Source: Paraburkholderia megapolitana
GTDB taxonomy: Bacteria > Pseudomonadota > Gammaproteobacteria > Burkholderiales > Burkholderiaceae
Assembly (NCBI RefSeq): GCF_007556815.1
Contig: NZ_CP041745.1
Coordinates: 3,883,001-3,947,000, forward strand
DNA: 64,000 nt
Reading direction: 5' to 3'
In this document: in pieces, positions 9,076-17,671 of the stretch
Numbering within the stretch: the stretch's first letter is position 1
How the letters are laid out: every line of letters starts with the position of its first letter
The notes under the pieces: model-generated
Seen by the model: the letters and a program-made list of their open reading frames with translations, nothing else
Database searches by the model: none
Told to the model about the DNA's origin: nothing
Translations under genes and position numbers: made by a program

Positions 9076-10311
9076 TCATTCCCAGGACAGCGCTCCGCCA
9101 GTTTGATATTCGATCACTCGCGTCTCGAAGAAGTTGCGTTCCTTCTTCAGGTCGATCATCTCGCTCATCCACGGGAACGGGTTTTCCTCGTTCGGGTACA
9201 GCGGATCGAGACCGATCTGCTGGCAACGACGGTTGCAGATGAAGCGCAGGTAGCTCTTGAACATCGAGGCATTGAGGCCGAGCACACCGCGCGGCATCGT
9301 ATCTTCAGCGTAGCGATATTCGAGTTCGACTGCCTGCTTGAAGATCTCGCGGATTTCCGCACGGAACTCAGACGTCCACAGATGCGGGTTTTCGAGTTTG
9401 ATCTGGTTGATCAGGTCGATGCCGAAATTGCAGTGCATCGACTCGTCGCGCAGGATGTATTGATACTGTTCCGCGGCGCCGGTCATCTTGTTCTGGCGGC
9501 CGAGCGCGAGAATCTGTGTAAACCCGACGTAAAAGAACAGACCTTCCATCACGCAGGCGAACACGATCAGCGACTTGAGCAGCTTCTGGTCGGCTTCGAG
9601 CGTCCCGGTGGTGAAGGCGGGATCGGTCAGCGTGTGGATGAACGGAATCAGGAATTCGTCTTTCGCGCGGATCGACGAAACTTCGTGATACGCGTTGAAG
9701 ATTTCGCCTTCGTCGAGGCCTAGCGATTCGACGATGTACTGGTAAGCGTGCGTGTGGATCGCTTCCTCGAACGCCTGGCGCAGCAGGAACTGGCGGCATT
9801 CGGGCGCCGTGATGTGGCGATAGGTGCCCAGCACGATGTTGTTGGCGGCGAGCGAGTCGGCCGTCACGAAGAAGCCGAGATTGCGCTTGATGAGGCGGCG
9901 CTCGTCTTCGGTCAGCCCGTTCGGGTCTTTCCACAGGGCGATGTCGCGGGACATGTTGATTTCCTGCGGCATCCAGTGATTCGCGCAACCCGACAGATAC
10001 TTCTCCCACGCCCACTTGTACTTGAACGGCACGAGCTGGTTGACGTCGGTCTTGCCGTTGATGATGCGCTTGTCAGCAACATTCACGCGCGCCTCGGAGG
10101 CGGCGACCGGTGTTGCAGCGGTGGAATTCTGAGCGGCGTACGGAGCGACAGCGATGTCGTTCGCGAAGATATCTTTCGCCGAGGGAGCCTGATGAGCGGG
10201 ACGCGTTACAGCTTGCGTACCGACAGCCGCTTCCGCCGAGTGGCGCAACGCATTTTGTTGCGCAACGCTCGCGGGAGTTACGGCAGTGATCTCGTCATCC
10301 CAGTTGAGCAT
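9076..10311 (-). CDS. nrdB: Class Ia ribonucleoside-diphosphate reductase, beta (radical) subunit
   Basis: The 411-residue subunit carries the di-iron tyrosyl radical used by NrdA to reduce ribonucleotides. The motif [13 protein letters not shown] aligns with the E115/H118/Y122 region of E. coli NrdB, so iron ligands and the radical tyrosine are present. EGLFFYVGF and [11 protein letters not shown] supply the second set of ligands. The C-terminal residues that dock into NrdA follow. About 75 N-terminal residues are Ala/Thr-rich and poorly conserved in character, making the protein longer than E. coli NrdB. ATG 10311 follows GGTGA; in-frame ATG 10323 is an alternative. It lies 452 bases downstream of nrdA. 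Confidence 0.96.
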   Translation of the reverse strand: MLNWDDEITAVTPASVAQQNALRHSAEAAVGTQAVTRPAHQAPSAKDIFANDIAVAPYAAQNSTAATPVAASEARVNVADKRIINGKTDVNQLVPFKYKWAWEKYLSGCANHWMPQEINMSRDIALWKDPNGLTEDERRLIKRNLGFFVTADSLAANNIVLGTYRHITAPECRQFLLRQAFEEAIHTHAYQYIVESLGLDEGEIFNAYHEVSSIRAKDEFLIPFIHTLTDPAFTTGTLEADQKLLKSLIVFACVMEGLFFYVGFTQILALGRQNKMTGAAEQYQYILRDESMHCNFGIDLINQIKLENPHLWTSEFRAEIREIFKQAVELEYRYAEDTMPRGVLGLNASMFKSYLRFICNRRCQQIGLDPLYPNEENPFPWMSEMIDLKKERNFFETRVIEYQTGGALSWE

Positions 10312-10763
10312 AAATGTCACCATCAATTTAGAACGGTTTGTACCATCTTTTCACGAGCGTTAAAAGAGTTCGCTCACGAAAAATCCTGTTTTCGATTCGC
10401 GTTGCGACCTTCATACAACACTTTGTTCGTTCAACTGCATCGCGCGCTTCGCGCAACGCAGTCGAAACACATGTCGAAGAAGTGCTTCACGCGATCGATA
10501 TGCATCGATCACAAGCGTGTCGATGCCTCAAAAATTTCTGCTACCGGAGCGTCTGCATCGCAGCGGATGCTTCGGGTAATTACCTGTTCGTCAGTGCGAT
10601 CGAGACGAAGTTCAAGGTGATGCGATTCTCTTCGGCACACATCGCGGGATCGTCTTGCGCTCGCACTGCGCGTTGTTCTTCGGATGCTTCTGTCCGACTG
10701 CTGCGCCGGCGATCCCCCACTACTCCAGGTTCCCGCCGGCGATGCTCTCTATATAGATAGAAG
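10312..10763. other. Long nrdA-nrdB spacer, no confident gene
   Basis: The 452-base gap between cotranscribed nrdA and nrdB is unusually long and is AT-richer near nrdB. It contains a perfect hairpin GATCGAT/ATCGATC at 10493-10510, an imperfect hairpin at about 10351-10382 just upstream of nrdB (CTTTTCACGAGCG with CGCTCACGAAAAA), and the palindromic CTCTATATAGA just after nrdA. No NrdR-like box is seen here. A plus-strand frame of 140 codons (10338-10760) fills the gap but has no ribosome-binding site or domain, so I do not call it. Confidence 0.5.
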
Positions 10764-13700
10764 TTACTGGCAGGCTTCGCACTCGTCGAAGCCCGGGTCG
10801 CCCGGACGCATCATGCACACCGGACCGTCTGCTTCCGGTGCCGCTGCGATCGCTGCCGCCGCTACCGGCGCCGCCGCGTTCAGACCACCCGACGAAGTCA
10901 CACCGCCGCTGACGCCGAAGCCGCCCGCATTGCCGATGCCGCCGCCTGCCGAGCCACTGCCTGAGGCGCCACCCGACGAACCGCCCTCACCCGACGACAC
11001 TGCATTCAACGCGCCGTGCGCAACCGTCGACTTCTCGACGTGCGTCGCCGCCATCGTGCGCAGGTAGTAGGTTGTCTTCAGACCGCGCAGCCACGCGAGC
11101 TTGTAGACCTCGTCGAGCTTCTTGCCCGACACGCCGCCCATGTAGATGTTCAGCGACTGCGCCTGGTCGATCCACTTCTGCCGGCGCGACGCCGCTTCCA
11201 CAAGCCACGTCGGGTCGACTTCGAACGCGGTGGCGTAGATGGCGCGCAGGTCGGCCGGAATCCGGTCGATGCGCGACAGCGTGCCGTCGAAGTACTTCAG
11301 GTCGGCGACCATCACCTCGTCCCACAGGCCGCGTGCCTTCAGGTCGCGCACCAGGTAGTCGTTCACCACCGTGAATTCGCCCGACAGGTTCGACTTCACG
11401 TAGAGGTTCTGGAAGGTCGGTTCGATGCAGGCCGACACGCCGATGATGTTCGAGATCGTCGCCGTCGGCGCGATCGCGACGCAGTTCGAGTTGCGCATTC
11501 CGTACGTTGCAATGCGGGAACGCAGCTCGGTCCAGTCCATCGATTCGCTCGAGTCGACCTCGACATAGCCGCCGCGTGCGTCGGCGAGCAGCTTCAGCGT
11601 GTCCTGCGGGAGGATGCCGCGATCCCACAGCGAGCCGCGGTAGCTCGAGTAGCGGCCGCGTTCCTGCGCCAGCTCGGTCGATGCGTAGTACGCGTAGTAG
11701 CAGACCGCTTCCATCGACGTATCGGCGAACGCCACCGCTTCCTGCGACGCATATGGCGTGCGCAGCATGTGCAGGCAGTCCTGGAAGCCCATGATGCCCA
11801 TGCCGACCGGGCGGTGCTTCAGGTTCGAATTGCGAGCCTTGGCGACCGCGTAGTAGTTGATGTCGATCACGTTGTCGAGCATCCGCATCGCCACGCTGAC
11901 GGTGCGCTTCAGCTTGTCGTGGTCGAGCACGTAGCTGCCGTCGGCCTGCTTCGCGAGGTGGGCGACGAGGTTGACCGAGCCGAGGTTGCAGACGGCGATT
12001 TCGGTGTCGCTGGTGTTCAGCGTGATTTCCGTGCACAGGTTCGACGAGTGCACGACACCGACGTGCTGCTGCGGGCTGCGGATGTTGCACGGATCCTTGA
12101 ACGTGATCCACGGATGACCGGTCTCGAACAGCATGCCGAGCATCTTGCGCCACAGCTGGGCGGCCGGGATCTTCTTGAACAGCTTCAGCTCACCGCGTGC
12201 CGCCTTGTCTTCGTACGCGGTGTAGGCGGTTTCGAACTCGGCGCCGAACTTGTCGTGCAGGTCCGGGCAGGTGGACGGCGAGAACAGCGTCCAGTCGCCG
12301 CCTTCCATGACGCGCTTCATGAACAGGTCGGGAATCCAGTTCGCCGTGTTCATGTCGTGGGTACGGCGGCGGTCGTCGCCGGTGTTCTTGCGCAGTTCGA
12401 GGAATTCTTCGATGTCGAGGTGCCACGATTCCAGGTACGCGCAGACCGCGCCCTTGCGCTTGCCGCCCTGGTTCACGGCGACCGCGGTGTCGTTGACCAC
12501 CTTCAGGAACGGCACGACGCCCTGCGACTTGCCGTTCGTGCCTTTGATATGCGAGCCGAGCGCACGCACGCGGGTCCAGTCGTTGCCGAGACCGCCGGCG
12601 AACTTCGACAGCAGTGCGTTCTCTTTCAGCGCCTCGTAAATGCCGTCGAGGTCGTCGTCGACCGTCGTCAGGTAGCACGACGACAGCTGCGAGCGACGCG
12701 TGCCCGAATTGAACAGCGTCGGCGTCGAGCTCATGAAGTCGAAGCTCGACAGCACGTTGTAGAACTCGATTGCGCGCGCTTCACGATCGACTTCGTTCAG
12801 CGCGAGCCCCATCGCCACACGCATAAAGAATGCCTGCGGCATTTCGATGCGCACGCCGTCGCTATGCAGGAAGTAGCGGTCGTACAGCGTCTGCAAGCCG
12901 AGGTAGCCGAACTGCAGGTCGCGGTCGGCGTCGAGCGCGGCGCCGAGGCGCTTCATGTCGTACTGCAGCAGCTTGTCGTCGAGCAGTTCTGCCTGCACAC
13001 CACGCTTGATGAACTGCGGGAAGTATTCGACGTAGCGTTCGTCCATCTCGGCCTGCGTCACTTCCCCGCCGAGAATCTCGCGGCGGATCGTATGCAGCAG
13101 GATGCGGGCGGTGACCTGGCTGTACGCCGGGTCCTTCTCGATCATCGTGCGCGCCGCGAGAATCGCCGAGTCGTAGACCTGGCTCATCGGTACGCCGTCA
13201 TACAGGTTCTTCACCGTTTCCGTGACGATCGGCGTGGCGCTGACCGCGTCCCCGAGGTTCGCGCAGGCGGATTCGATCAGCGAGTGCAGCGCCTGCAGAT
13301 CCAGCGGACGCGTGATGCCGTTGTCGACCACGTTCAGTCCGGGTGCGGCTGCGTCGGTAGCTTCGTGCGCGACGCCGCGCTCCTGGTTGCGCTTCTCGCG
13401 ATACAGCACGTAGGCGCGCGCGACGTTGTGCTCGCCGCCGCGCATCAGCGCGAGTTCGACCTGGTCCTGGATGTCTTCGATATGGAACGTTCCGCCGTTC
13501 GGGCGGCTGCGCAGCAGCGCGCGCACGACGCTCTGCGTGAGCTGCTCCACCAGTTCGCGCACGCGTGCCGACGCTGCGCCCTGACCGCCGTTGACGGCCA
13601 GAAACGCCTTCGTCACCGCAATCGCGATCTTCGACGGTTCGAACGACACCACGCTACCGTTGCGACGGATCACCTTGTAGTCGGCGAAGGTGGCCTGCGG

Positions 13701-13793
13701 TGCGAGGCCCTGTGCGCTATGTGCCTGCCCGGCGAGGGGATGGCCAGCGGATGCGCCCTCGGACCGGGTCGTCACGTTGTCGGTCGTTTGCAT
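10764..13793 (-). CDS. nrdA: Class Ia ribonucleoside-diphosphate reductase, alpha (catalytic) subunit
   Basis: The 1009-residue subunit reduces NDPs to dNDPs. An N-terminal ATP-cone (about residues 38-130, starting YKVIRRNGSVVSFEP) is followed by a second, degenerate cone-like region. The barrel contains the active-site cysteines in SQLSSCYLTT, SSNLCTEITLNTSD and VCNLGSVNL. The C-terminus ends DECEACQ, the redox-relay cysteine pair. Before that tail lies a long Gly/Ser/Ala-rich linker (about residues 918-985). The double-cone layout resembles the longer proteobacterial NrdA, such as that of Pseudomonas. ATG 13793 follows AGGAG by 8 bases; a TTG at 13799 is rejected. The upstream promoter carries NrdR-like boxes. 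Confidence 0.97.
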   Translation of the reverse strand: MQTTDNVTTRSEGASAGHPLAGQAHSAQGLAPQATFADYKVIRRNGSVVSFEPSKIAIAVTKAFLAVNGGQGAASARVRELVEQLTQSVVRALLRSRPNGGTFHIEDIQDQVELALMRGGEHNVARAYVLYREKRNQERGVAHEATDAAAPGLNVVDNGITRPLDLQALHSLIESACANLGDAVSATPIVTETVKNLYDGVPMSQVYDSAILAARTMIEKDPAYSQVTARILLHTIRREILGGEVTQAEMDERYVEYFPQFIKRGVQAELLDDKLLQYDMKRLGAALDADRDLQFGYLGLQTLYDRYFLHSDGVRIEMPQAFFMRVAMGLALNEVDREARAIEFYNVLSSFDFMSSTPTLFNSGTRRSQLSSCYLTTVDDDLDGIYEALKENALLSKFAGGLGNDWTRVRALGSHIKGTNGKSQGVVPFLKVVNDTAVAVNQGGKRKGAVCAYLESWHLDIEEFLELRKNTGDDRRRTHDMNTANWIPDLFMKRVMEGGDWTLFSPSTCPDLHDKFGAEFETAYTAYEDKAARGELKLFKKIPAAQLWRKMLGMLFETGHPWITFKDPCNIRSPQQHVGVVHSSNLCTEITLNTSDTEIAVCNLGSVNLVAHLAKQADGSYVLDHDKLKRTVSVAMRMLDNVIDINYYAVAKARNSNLKHRPVGMGIMGFQDCLHMLRTPYASQEAVAFADTSMEAVCYYAYYASTELAQERGRYSSYRGSLWDRGILPQDTLKLLADARGGYVEVDSSESMDWTELRSRIATYGMRNSNCVAIAPTATISNIIGVSACIEPTFQNLYVKSNLSGEFTVVNDYLVRDLKARGLWDEVMVADLKYFDGTLSRIDRIPADLRAIYATAFEVDPTWLVEAASRRQKWIDQAQSLNIYMGGVSGKKLDEVYKLAWLRGLKTTYYLRTMAATHVEKSTVAHGALNAVSSGEGGSSGGASGSGSAGGGIGNAGGFGVSGGVTSSGGLNAAAPVAAAAIAAAPEADGPVCMMRPGDPGFDECEACQ

Positions 13794-14272
13794 GTGCAAA
13801 GCTCCTGATTCTGGAATGTGCGGAGAAACCGCGGATTAAAACGAACGCTGCGCCGCCGCGAGCGCAAACGAAAGGGAGGAAGAAAAAGAACAGCGAGGCC
13901 AGGTGGCCGGATGCGACAAAGCTGAAAAGACCTGGGTCTGCATCATGTATGTCGCGATCACTTGCTGCCCCCCTTCTTCGATTTAGCTGACGCCGCCAGT
14001 CCCTCAACCAGCCGCGCCGCACGAATATTTTTCACTGCCGGGCATGCTCACAGCGCCGTGCTCGCAGAGCGAAGCGCCGCTTACCTACAACCCATGAACA
14101 CACAACATATAGTGGAAAACTGAACGTCTGGCACCAAGTATAGTGAACTTTCCAACCATCTCAAATTATTTTATTTGGCCCTACGCGCTTGACTTTTGAT
14201 GACCCGCGCAACGACGGGGCGACGCGGAAAGCAAGCACCCATCGCGCTTTGCCGCGTGTCGAACGATGCGTG
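13794..14272. other. nrdA leader and promoter region
   Basis: This 479-base gap between ampD and nrdA contains the nrdA promoter and NrdR-like boxes at 14100-14164, leaving a leader of about 335 bases before the nrdA ATG. The leader has a purine-rich patch at 13861-13895 on the plus strand. A minus-strand frame at 13717-14022 overlaps the nrdA start and has no ribosome-binding site that I can support. No riboswitch family is recognised. Confidence 0.55.
14100..14164 (-). promoter_or_regulatory. nrdA promoter with two NrdR-like boxes
   Basis: On the minus strand TTGAGA (14164-14159, 5 of 6) and TATACT (14142-14137, 5 of 6) are separated by 16 bases, a good sigma70 promoter. Two boxes resembling the NrdR consensus ACACWATATATWGTGT lie at 14131-14146 (GCACCAAGTATAGTGA, 11 of 16) and 14100-14115 (ACACAACATATAGTGG, 14 of 16). 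Their starts are exactly 31 bp apart, the three-turn spacing known for NrdR pairs. The first box covers the -10 and the second lies just downstream of the expected start site, which fits repression by NrdR-dATP/ATP. Confidence 0.85.
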
Positions 14273-14869
14273 TCAGGAAGCGAGGGGACGATGCAGATAG
14301 GGGAAATACCGATCGGCGAGCGCGGTGTCGCGCTGCAGTCGTGGCCACTCGAAATGCGGACCTGGATCGGTCTTGCGGCCAGGCGCAATATCCGCGTGAC
14401 CGGCGAGCGCGCCGATCGGATAACGCGCGACCAGTGCCTTCACGAGCGCGGTGAGCGTCTCGTATTGCGGCGCTTCGAACGCGGCAGTGTCGCTGCCTTC
14501 CAGTTCGATGCCGATTGAGAAATCGTTGCAGCGTTCGCGGCCGAAAAAACTCGACGAGCCGGCATGCCACGCGCGCTCGTCGCACGATACGTACTGCTCG
14601 AGCGCTCCGTCGCGATGGATCACGAAATGCGCGGACACGCGCGTGTCGCGCAGATGCATGTCGTAGTACGGATGCGCATCGCAGTCGAGCTGGTTCAGGA
14701 AGAGATCGGTGATCGCGCTGCCGCCGAACTCGCCGGGCGGCAGGCTGATGTTGTGCACGACGATCAGCGTCGGCACTGCGCCGGCGGGTCGCGCCTCGTA
14801 GTTCGGCGACGGCAATTGTCGTGCGCCGGATACCCAGCCGTCAGCCGCGACGGCGTAACGAACGGTCAT
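14273..14869 (-). CDS. ampD: 1,6-anhydro-N-acetylmuramyl-L-alanine amidase
   Basis: The 198-residue cytoplasmic amidase removes the stem peptide from anhydromuropeptides during peptidoglycan recycling and so sets AmpR-dependent beta-lactamase induction in species that have it. The amidase_2 fold shows zinc ligands in LIVVHNISLP and in GHADIAPGRKTDPGPHFEW (His and Asp), plus AHFVIHRDG and IGIELEG. The N-terminus YAVAADGWVSGARQLPSPNY is the usual AmpD start. ATG 14869 overlaps the upstream gene's stop by 4 bases (ATGA), so the two are translationally coupled. Confidence 0.95.
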   Translation of the reverse strand: MTVRYAVAADGWVSGARQLPSPNYEARPAGAVPTLIVVHNISLPPGEFGGSAITDLFLNQLDCDAHPYYDMHLRDTRVSAHFVIHRDGALEQYVSCDERAWHAGSSSFFGRERCNDFSIGIELEGSDTAAFEAPQYETLTALVKALVARYPIGALAGHADIAPGRKTDPGPHFEWPRLQRDTALADRYFPYLHRPLAS

Positions 14870-15204
14870 CGCGCTTCGCGGCCTGTCGGTCGCGCGGCAT
14901 GACGGTGCGCGTGCTCGGCGCAGCAGAACGCCTGCCCCGCAACGACCACCGAGTCGCTCTTCGGCGCATGCACGCCGCACTCGACGCAACGGATCATCGG
15001 CTCGGCGAGTTGCGGGGCTGCGCGGGTGGCGCCGGCTCCGGCCGAGTTTGCACCCGTGGTGCGCGCGTTACCGGCGTCGCCTGTCGCGCCTGTAGGACCG
15101 GTTGCGCCACCGGTGCGCTGGGTACGCGCGTCGGCACGGCGCACCGCTTTCACCAGCCATTGGCCGACGATGAACAGCAAGATCAGTAGAAAGATTTGTC
15201 GCAT
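14866..15204 (-). CDS. PP0621-type small membrane protein with a C-terminal Cys/His cluster
   Basis: The 112-residue product starts with one hydrophobic helix (MRQIFLLILLFIVGQWLVK), has a Gly/Ala/Thr-rich linker, and ends with a metal-ribbon-like cluster CVECGVHAPKSD ... FCCAEHAHRHA. This matches the PP0621 family, whose role is unknown. It sits between the CcsA-like gene (7 bases away) and ampD (4-base overlap), so the three form an operon. ATG 15204 begins the membrane helix; the longer frame to 15264 would put 20 unrelated residues in front. Confidence 0.8.
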   Translation of the reverse strand: MRQIFLLILLFIVGQWLVKAVRRADARTQRTGGATGPTGATGDAGNARTTGANSAGAGATRAAPQLAEPMIRCVECGVHAPKSDSVVVAGQAFCCAEHAHRHAARPTGREAR

Positions 15205-15211
15205 GGAAAAC

Positions 15212-16138
15212 TCAGACCACAGGGCGGTGCAACAGCACCTCGAAAACGAAACGGCTGCCGACATACGCGAGCAGCAGCGCCACGAACGACGCCAGCACCC
15301 ATCTTAACGCTGCGCGGCCGCGCCAGCCGGACACCTTGCGGGCGGTCAGCAGCGCGCCGAACATCAGCCAGGAAAGAATCGCGAACACGGTTTTGTGATC
15401 GAGCCGCAGCGCGCGGTCGACCAGTTGTTCGCTGAACAGGATGCCGGACACCAGCGTGAGCGTCAGCAGGACGAAACCGGCTGCGATCAGACGGAACAGC
15501 AGCTTTTCGAGCGTCAGCAGCGGCGGCAGCGAATCAAGCCAGCTCGACAGCCAGTCGTTGTCCGACGCCGCGCCCGGCCGAGATGCCGAGCCGCTGCCGC
15601 GCATCGCGTGCAGACGACGCTCGACGAGCAGCATCAGCACCGCGTGCAGCGCCGCGATCGCGAACAGACCATAGGCGATATTGGCAATCAGAAAGTGCAG
15701 CTTGAAAAGCGGCGCCGCCGAATACGACAGCACACGCACGCCGCCAAAGCCGAGCGGCAGCAACGACGCCACGCAGGCGAGCGGCAAAACGAGCAGCCGC
15801 AGACCGTCCAACGGGAAAAACAGGCTTTCGATCCAGTAGATGCCGACGCCAAGCCAGAACATCGCGGACAGCGCGAATGCGAAACCGAACACCATCGCGT
15901 TCTGCGGGAAGATGGTGGTGTGCAGTAGTGCGCCGTGCGCGAGCAGCGCGACGACCAGCAGCGCGCGGCCCGACGTGCTCATGCCCACCGCGGCGGCAAC
16001 GCCGGCGCGCGGGCCGGCCGGCAGCGGCGGAACGCTCTCGAGCAGCGGCTGCGCAGCGGTCTGCCGGTGCGCGCGCCAGCCCGCGACGGCAAGACCGCCG
16101 TACAGGAGCGCAGTGAGGGCATACAGTACAATATCCAT
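15212..16138 (-). CDS. CcsA/YpjD-type cytochrome c assembly-like inner membrane protein
   Basis: The 308-residue product is very hydrophobic, with about eight predicted membrane helices, and fits the CytC_asm (CcsA/HemX/YpjD) family. Conserved histidines that could bind heme occur in KLHFLIANIAYG and RLDHKTVFAILSW. The full tryptophan-rich WWD heme-handling motif of true CcsA or CcmC is not evident, so a role in heme or cytochrome c maturation is inferred only from family. A short insert (about residues 181-200) lies between helices. It is divergent from ffh, 81 bases away, and heads the operon with the PP0621-type gene and ampD. Confidence 0.85.
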   Translation of the reverse strand: MDIVLYALTALLYGGLAVAGWRAHRQTAAQPLLESVPPLPAGPRAGVAAAVGMSTSGRALLVVALLAHGALLHTTIFPQNAMVFGFAFALSAMFWLGVGIYWIESLFFPLDGLRLLVLPLACVASLLPLGFGGVRVLSYSAAPLFKLHFLIANIAYGLFAIAALHAVLMLLVERRLHAMRGSGSASRPGAASDNDWLSSWLDSLPPLLTLEKLLFRLIAAGFVLLTLTLVSGILFSEQLVDRALRLDHKTVFAILSWLMFGALLTARKVSGWRGRAALRWVLASFVALLLAYVGSRFVFEVLLHRPVV

Positions 16139-16219
16139 GTTCGAAGTTTACACTAGGGCCTCGGTCCGCGACGGCTTCGTCGTCGCGCGCTGTTCTGGCC
16201 GCACTGCTCATCGCTCCCC

Positions 16220-17587
16220 ATGCTCGACAATCTGACTCAACGGATGGCGCGCGTCGTCAAGACGCTGCGCGGCGAGGCCCGGCTTACCGAGGCCAATACC
16301 CAGGAAATGCTGCGCGAAGTCCGCCTCGCGCTGCTCGAAGCCGACGTCGCGCTGCCGGTCGTGCGCGACTTCATCGCCAAGGTGAAGGAAAAGGCGCTCG
16401 GCGAAGAGGTGATCTCCAGCCTGTCGCCGGGGCAGGCGCTCGTCGGCGTCGTCCAGCGCGAACTGACCGCCTTGATCGGCGGCGACTATGAAGGCAAGGC
16501 CGTCGAGCTGAACCTCGCGGTGACGCCGCCCGCGATCATCCTGATGGCCGGTCTGCAGGGCGCGGGCAAGACGACCACGGTCGGCAAGCTCGCGAAGCTG
16601 CTGCGCGAAAAGTCGAAGAAGAAGGTTCTGACCGTCTCGTGCGACGTCTACCGCCCTGCCGCGATCGCGCAGTTGAAGACAGTGACCGAACAGGTCGGCG
16701 CTGACTTCTTCCCGTCGGAACCGGACCAGAAACCGATCGACATCGCACGCGCCGCCGTCGACTGGGCAAAGCGCCACTATCACGACGTGCTGATCGTCGA
16801 TACGGCCGGTCGCCTCGGTATCGACGAAGCGATGATGCAGGAAATCACGGCGCTGCACACCGAACTGAAGCCGGCAGAAACGCTGTTCGTGGTCGACGCG
16901 ATGCTCGGTCAGGATGCCGTCAATACGGCGAAGGCGTTCAACGATGCGCTGCCGCTCACCGGCGTCGTGCTGACCAAGCTCGACGGCGATTCGCGCGGCG
17001 GTGCGGCGCTGTCCGTGCGCCACGTGACGGGCAAGCCGATCAAGTTCGTCGGTGTCGCTGAAAAGCTCGACGGCCTCGAAGTCTTCTATCCGGACCGGAT
17101 GGCGAACCGGATTCTCGGCATGGGCGACATCCTCGCGCTCGTCGAGGAAGCGCAGCGCGGCGTCGATGTCCAGGCCGCGCAGAAGCTCGCCGACAAGGTC
17201 AAGAAAGGCGGCGACTTCGACCTGAACGACTTCCGCGCGCAGCTCTCGCAGATGAAGAACATGGGCGGCCTGTCGTCGCTGATGGACAAGCTGCCCGCAC
17301 AGTTTCAGCAGGCTGCCGCAGGAGCCAATATGGGCCAGGCGGAAAAGCAGATGAGCCGCATGGAAGGCATCATCAACTCGATGACACCGCTCGAACGCGC
17401 GAAGCCCGACCTGATCAAGGCGACCCGCAAGCGCCGCATCGCGGCGGGTGCGGGCGTTCAGGTGCAGGAAGTCAACCGGATGCTGAACCAGTACGACCAG
17501 ATGCGCACGATGATGAAGAAGCTGAAGGGCGGCAATCTGCAGAAGATGATGCGCGGCATGAAGGGTATGCTGCCGGGTATGCGCTGA
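16220..17587 (+). CDS. ffh: Signal recognition particle protein
   Basis: The 455-residue GTPase binds 4.5S RNA and nascent signal sequences and delivers ribosomes to FtsY at the membrane. An N-terminal helical bundle (MLDNLTQRMARVVKTLRG) leads into the G domain with P-loop GLQGAGKTTTVGKLA, SRP-specific DTAGRLGIDE and TKLDGDSRGGAALS. The C-terminal M domain is methionine-rich, with the RNA-binding helix region GVQVQEVNRMLNQYDQM and MMRGMKGMLPGM. Length is normal. The start ATG directly follows a short divergent promoter region shared with the CcsA-like gene. Confidence 0.98.
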   Translation: MLDNLTQRMARVVKTLRGEARLTEANTQEMLREVRLALLEADVALPVVRDFIAKVKEKALGEEVISSLSPGQALVGVVQRELTALIGGDYEGKAVELNLAVTPPAIILMAGLQGAGKTTTVGKLAKLLREKSKKKVLTVSCDVYRPAAIAQLKTVTEQVGADFFPSEPDQKPIDIARAAVDWAKRHYHDVLIVDTAGRLGIDEAMMQEITALHTELKPAETLFVVDAMLGQDAVNTAKAFNDALPLTGVVLTKLDGDSRGGAALSVRHVTGKPIKFVGVAEKLDGLEVFYPDRMANRILGMGDILALVEEAQRGVDVQAAQKLADKVKKGGDFDLNDFRAQLSQMKNMGGLSSLMDKLPAQFQQAAAGANMGQAEKQMSRMEGIINSMTPLERAKPDLIKATRKRRIAAGAGVQVQEVNRMLNQYDQMRTMMKKLKGGNLQKMMRGMKGMLPGMR

Positions 17588-17671
17588 TCGTCAAGGAACG
17601 CGGGTTTATGCTGTAGCGTGCCCGGTCCGTTTTTCTCACACTATGTATACAGTTACCGCCCGCCAGACGTC

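Noticed and set aside
10338..10760. 140-codon plus-strand frame filling the nrdA-nrdB gap
   Set aside because: It has no ribosome-binding site, an Arg/Cys/Ser-rich composition and no recognisable domain; it opposes the transcribed strand.
11016..13808. 930-codon plus-strand frame opposite nrdA
   Set aside because: It is an antisense shadow caused by high G+C at third positions; nrdA itself is intact and motif-complete.
13800..14099. Long nrdA leader as a possible riboswitch (cobalamin or other)
   Set aside because: No conserved riboswitch core, such as a B12 box, is visible; the promoter and NrdR-like boxes explain regulation better.
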